A stretch of 6,559 nucleotides of DNA from contig VGIZ01000035.1 in assembly GCA_016867675.1 (NCBI GenBank), positions 1-6,559 of the forward strand, given 5' to 3'. Made by a program: the position numbers and the translations under genes. This DNA is from Candidatus Aenigmatarchaeota archaeon. GTDB taxonomy: Archaea; Aenigmatarchaeota; Aenigmatarchaeia; QMZP01. The first letter of the stretch is position 1. Every line of letters begins with the position of its first letter. Positions 4,842-6,559 of this stretch are shown in pieces. A model generated the notes under the pieces. The model was not told the DNA's origin and did no database searches. It worked only from the letters and a program-made list of their open reading frames with translations.

Positions 4842-5582
4842 ATGAATATGGCGAAGAAGCCGCTGGAGGCAAGCGAGTTCCCGAAGAGGATCAGAGTTTT
4901 TGTCATGCTCATAGCAGGGATGTTTGTCTTCGGCACAATCGCCTTCACGCTGCTGAAGGGCATCCCCCCGGCAGAGGCGTTCATAAGGACAGCGGAATCG
5001 CTGGCCTTCATATTCCAGGAGCAGGTCTGGCCGGGAAAGGCGTTGGAAATCTTCCTGTCCCTCTTCGGGGTGTTCGCGATATGGTGGGTGTTGTGGAGCT
5101 TCTTTGACATGCTCATAGAGGGAAAGCTCGGAGAATACATAAAAGTCAGAAAGTTCCTAAATAAAATGAGGCGCATGGAGAACCACTACATCATTGCAGG
5201 CGGCGGGAGGGTGGGCGAGGAGCTCGCCAAGAACCTGGCAAAGAAGGGCGAGAAGTGCATAATCATAGAGAAGGACAGCGGTGTAGTCTCCAGGCTGAAG
5301 AGGAGGGAGCTGCTGGTTCTGCAGGGCGACGCCCATGACGAGTCGCTGCTCAAGGAGGCGGGCATAATGGCGGCAAAGGCCATGATAATAACCCTGCCCG
5401 ACCCGGAAAAGGCGCTGGTCGCCACCATGATAGCAAAGGAGCTCAACGAGAAGCTGGATGTTTTCGTGAGATGCGAGAACCCGTCGTTCATTAACAAGCT
5501 GAAGAAGGCGGGCGCCAAGTCGGTCGTGGTGCCCGAGGCCGTGGCTGCTGAAAAGCTTATGGGAGAAATAGCGAAGGCGTGA
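4842..5582 (+). CDS. Two-TM protein with RCK/TrkA-N domain, non-canonical ion pore
   Basis: A 246-residue membrane protein with the layout of archaeal two-TM RCK potassium channels. TM1 is about 18-38, a pore-helix-like stretch about 44-56, and TM2 about 67-90. A charged linker leads to a Rossmann-type RCK_N domain (114-246) with the nucleotide motif Gly120-x-Gly122-x-x-Gly125 and an acidic residue (Glu143) at the end of strand 2, then VLQGDAHDESLLKEAGI, typical of TrkA-N/KefB families. Where Thr-Val-Gly-Tyr-Gly-Asp should be, the sequence is FIFQEQ (56-61), so potassium selectivity is not supported. There is no RCK_C domain. It could be a channel with other selectivity or a membrane-bound nucleotide sensor. 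The start could instead be ATG 4848, better placed for the CTTAAA box (4818-4823); no SD is present. Confidence 0.8.
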   Translation: MNMAKKPLEASEFPKRIRVFVMLIAGMFVFGTIAFTLLKGIPPAEAFIRTAESLAFIFQEQVWPGKALEIFLSLFGVFAIWWVLWSFFDMLIEGKLGEYIKVRKFLNKMRRMENHYIIAGGGRVGEELAKNLAKKGEKCIIIEKDSGVVSRLKRRELLVLQGDAHDESLLKEAGIMAAKAMIITLPDPEKALVATMIAKELNEKLDVFVRCENPSFINKLKKAGAKSVVVPEAVAAEKLMGEIAKA

Positions 5583-5590
5583 TTTACTGC

Positions 5591-5598
5591 TTATAAAT
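5591..5598 (+). promoter_or_regulatory. TATA box of the RPA-like gene
   Basis: TTATAAAT lies eight bases after the RCK stop codon and predicts a transcript start near 5621, about ten bases before ATG 5631. The gene is thus likely transcribed on its own, with a very short leader. Confidence 0.55.
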
Positions 5599-5630
5599 TC
5601 CTCCTACAAGAAATCTCCAGAGGCATCTAC

Positions 5631-6266
5631 ATGGTCATAGAAAGGATGGTTGCACAGAAAGTCAAGATAGCCGAGCTGAACGGCGGCGACTGGGTGAAGA
5701 ACGAGGGCATGGAGCCCAGCTACGTCGTGATAAAGCGCGGCGAGAAGGTCAGTAGGGCGCGCATTCTGGCGACCATTGTTTCCAAGTTCGTTTCCGAGGA
5801 CAAGGAGTTCGCCTCTGTCACGCTGGACGACGGCAGCGGCACCATAAGGGTCAAGGCGTTCAAGACCGTGAAGCCGCTGGAGAAGCTTGAGGAGGGCGGC
5901 GTTGTTGACGCAATCGGCAAGGTCCGCGAATACAACGGCGAAGTCTATGTCGTGCCCGAGACCATCAGGAAGGTGGACGACCCGAACCTTGAGACCCTGC
6001 GCATGCTGGAACTGGAGAAGCTTGCACGGCAGGCGGGCGGCAGGCCCAAGGAAACGCTGCTGGAAAAGCTGCCCGCGAAGGAAAAGGCGCCCGACCTGAG
6101 GGCCCGCGTCATAGAGCTGCTCAAGAATAACAGAGAAGGCCTGGAATACGCGCAGCTCCTTGAAAAGCTCGGCGCATCCGAGAACGAGGCCGAACCCGTC
6201 ATCAACGACCTCCTGTCCGAGGGCGTGTGCTACGAGCCCACGCCGGGCAAGATAAGGAAAATATGA
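5631..6266 (+). CDS. RPA32-like single-stranded DNA-binding protein (OB fold plus winged helix)
   Basis: A 211-residue soluble protein. Residues about 40-115 form an OB fold: SRARILATIVSKFV, then FASVTLDDGSGTIRVKAF, where the Asp-Asp-Gly-Ser-Gly turn is typical of replication protein A OB domains, then VVDAIGKVREYNGEVYVVPETI. A charged helical linker (120-152) leads to a C-terminal winged helix (155-211: ARVIELLKNN, YAQLLEKLG, VINDLLSEGVCYEPTPGKIR). OB plus C-terminal winged helix is the layout of eukaryotic RPA32 and of archaeal RPA-associated proteins, which act in replication and repair by binding ssDNA and recruiting partners. No other replication genes are in view. The start at 5631 fits the TATA box; Met6 (5646) is an alternative. 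Confidence 0.8.
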   Translation: MVIERMVAQKVKIAELNGGDWVKNEGMEPSYVVIKRGEKVSRARILATIVSKFVSEDKEFASVTLDDGSGTIRVKAFKTVKPLEKLEEGGVVDAIGKVREYNGEVYVVPETIRKVDDPNLETLRMLELEKLARQAGGRPKETLLEKLPAKEKAPDLRARVIELLKNNREGLEYAQLLEKLGASENEAEPVINDLLSEGVCYEPTPGKIRKI

Positions 6267-6278
6267 ATAGCCATTGCA

Positions 6279-6286
6279 GATAAATG
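6279..6286 (+). promoter_or_regulatory. Possible TATA box of the last gene
   Basis: GATAAATG is a weak TATA-like element centred about 24 nt before ATG 6307. The spacing matches other leaderless genes in this window, but the sequence match is poor. Confidence 0.3.
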
Positions 6287-6306
6287 CATGACTTACAATT
6301 CTAATT

Positions 6307-6559
6307 ATGTCTCACCTTGAGCTACCGGGCGGCAAGAATTACCAGCTTGACGGAGACGACGGAATTTGCATAGGGCTGTCCAAACCCGTTGAGGGCGGCG
6401 CGGCGAGGATAACCTTCGGCAAGGATGAACATGTGCCTACCAAATACCTGAGAATTTACAGGACCGCAGGCAAATGGATTGTGCACAGGCTCAGGGGCGC
6501 CCCGGCGGTCACTGTGGATGAGAAACATGAGCTAAGCGAGGGGTCGTACATGCCGATAC
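6307..6559 (+). CDS. FHA-like domain protein, partial at the window end
   Basis: An open frame of 84 codons running off the right edge; the C-terminus is missing. The pattern of strands resembles a forkhead-associated domain: a start (LELPGGKNYQLDGDDGICIG), then VPTKYLRIYRTAGKWIVHRL, which lines up with the Ser-Arg-x-His-x-x-Ile and W.l.dl strands of FHA domains, and VTVDEKHELSEGSYMPI, resembling the Val-Asn-Gly loop and the following strand. The usual phosphothreonine-contacting Arg and the Ser-Arg-x-His set are not clearly present, so phosphopeptide binding is doubtful. ATG 6307 is taken as the start because no SD is seen and a weak TATA-like box is correctly placed. Whether it has further domains cannot be told. 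Confidence 0.5.
   Translation, partial: MSHLELPGGKNYQLDGDDGICIGLSKPVEGGAARITFGKDEHVPTKYLRIYRTAGKWIVHRLRGAPAVTVDEKHELSEGSYMPI

Noticed and set aside
1..6559. CRISPR array, insertion sequence or defence system
   Set aside because: No spaced repeats, transposase or effector motifs found on either strand.

Overview
The window reads as a piece of an archaeal chromosome. The protein families are archaeal or archaeal/eukaryotic: ribosomal protein S6e, an RPA32-like OB-fold protein, a histone-fold protein and a site-2 protease. Most start codons lie about 24-28 nt after a TATA-like box with no Shine-Dalgarno (SD) site, as expected for leaderless transcripts. The GC-rich coding style, with many ATA (Ile) and AGG (Arg) codons, and the short intergenic spaces resemble DPANN-type or similar small archaeal genomes, but I cannot name the phylum from sequence alone.

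Layout. On the minus strand at the left end (16-504) is a histone-fold protein with an acidic N-terminal tail and a helical C-terminal extension. An AT-rich, apparently divergent promoter region follows (about 555-612). From 793 to 1954 there is a plus-strand block of small genes in a different style: strong SD sites, and a rho-independent-looking terminator at its end. It holds a two-TM membrane protein (793-1068), a DsrE-like protein (1093-1416), a decayed or unusually started zinc-ribbon-like reading frame (about 1443-1613) and an unrecognised 68-residue protein (1691-1897). The second and fourth genes use no ATA codons and look bacterial, so part of the block may have been acquired.

From 2003 the archaeal style returns. 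A leaderless S2P-type membrane metalloprotease (2003-3457) is followed by ribosomal protein S6e with a 60-residue Lys/Glu/Ala-rich tail (3583-4149) and an unrecognised leaderless gene (4183-4461). The 3' end of that last gene overlaps a convergent four-cysteine zinc-binding protein (4400-4699, minus).

A second divergent promoter region (about 4700-4841) carries a perfect inverted repeat. It leads to a two-TM plus RCK/TrkA-N protein whose potassium selectivity filter is not recognisable (4842-5582), then an OB-fold plus winged-helix ssDNA-binding protein (5631-6266), and then the start of an FHA-like protein cut by the window end (6307-6559).

Most genes have their own promoter signal, so this is a run of single-gene units more than one operon. 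The exception is the small-gene block, which could be one transcript. I see no CRISPR array, rRNA, tRNA, insertion sequence or recognisable defence system. The most unusual points are the filterless RCK protein, the tailed histone-fold protein and the bacterial-style block with its ATA-started zinc-ribbon remnant.
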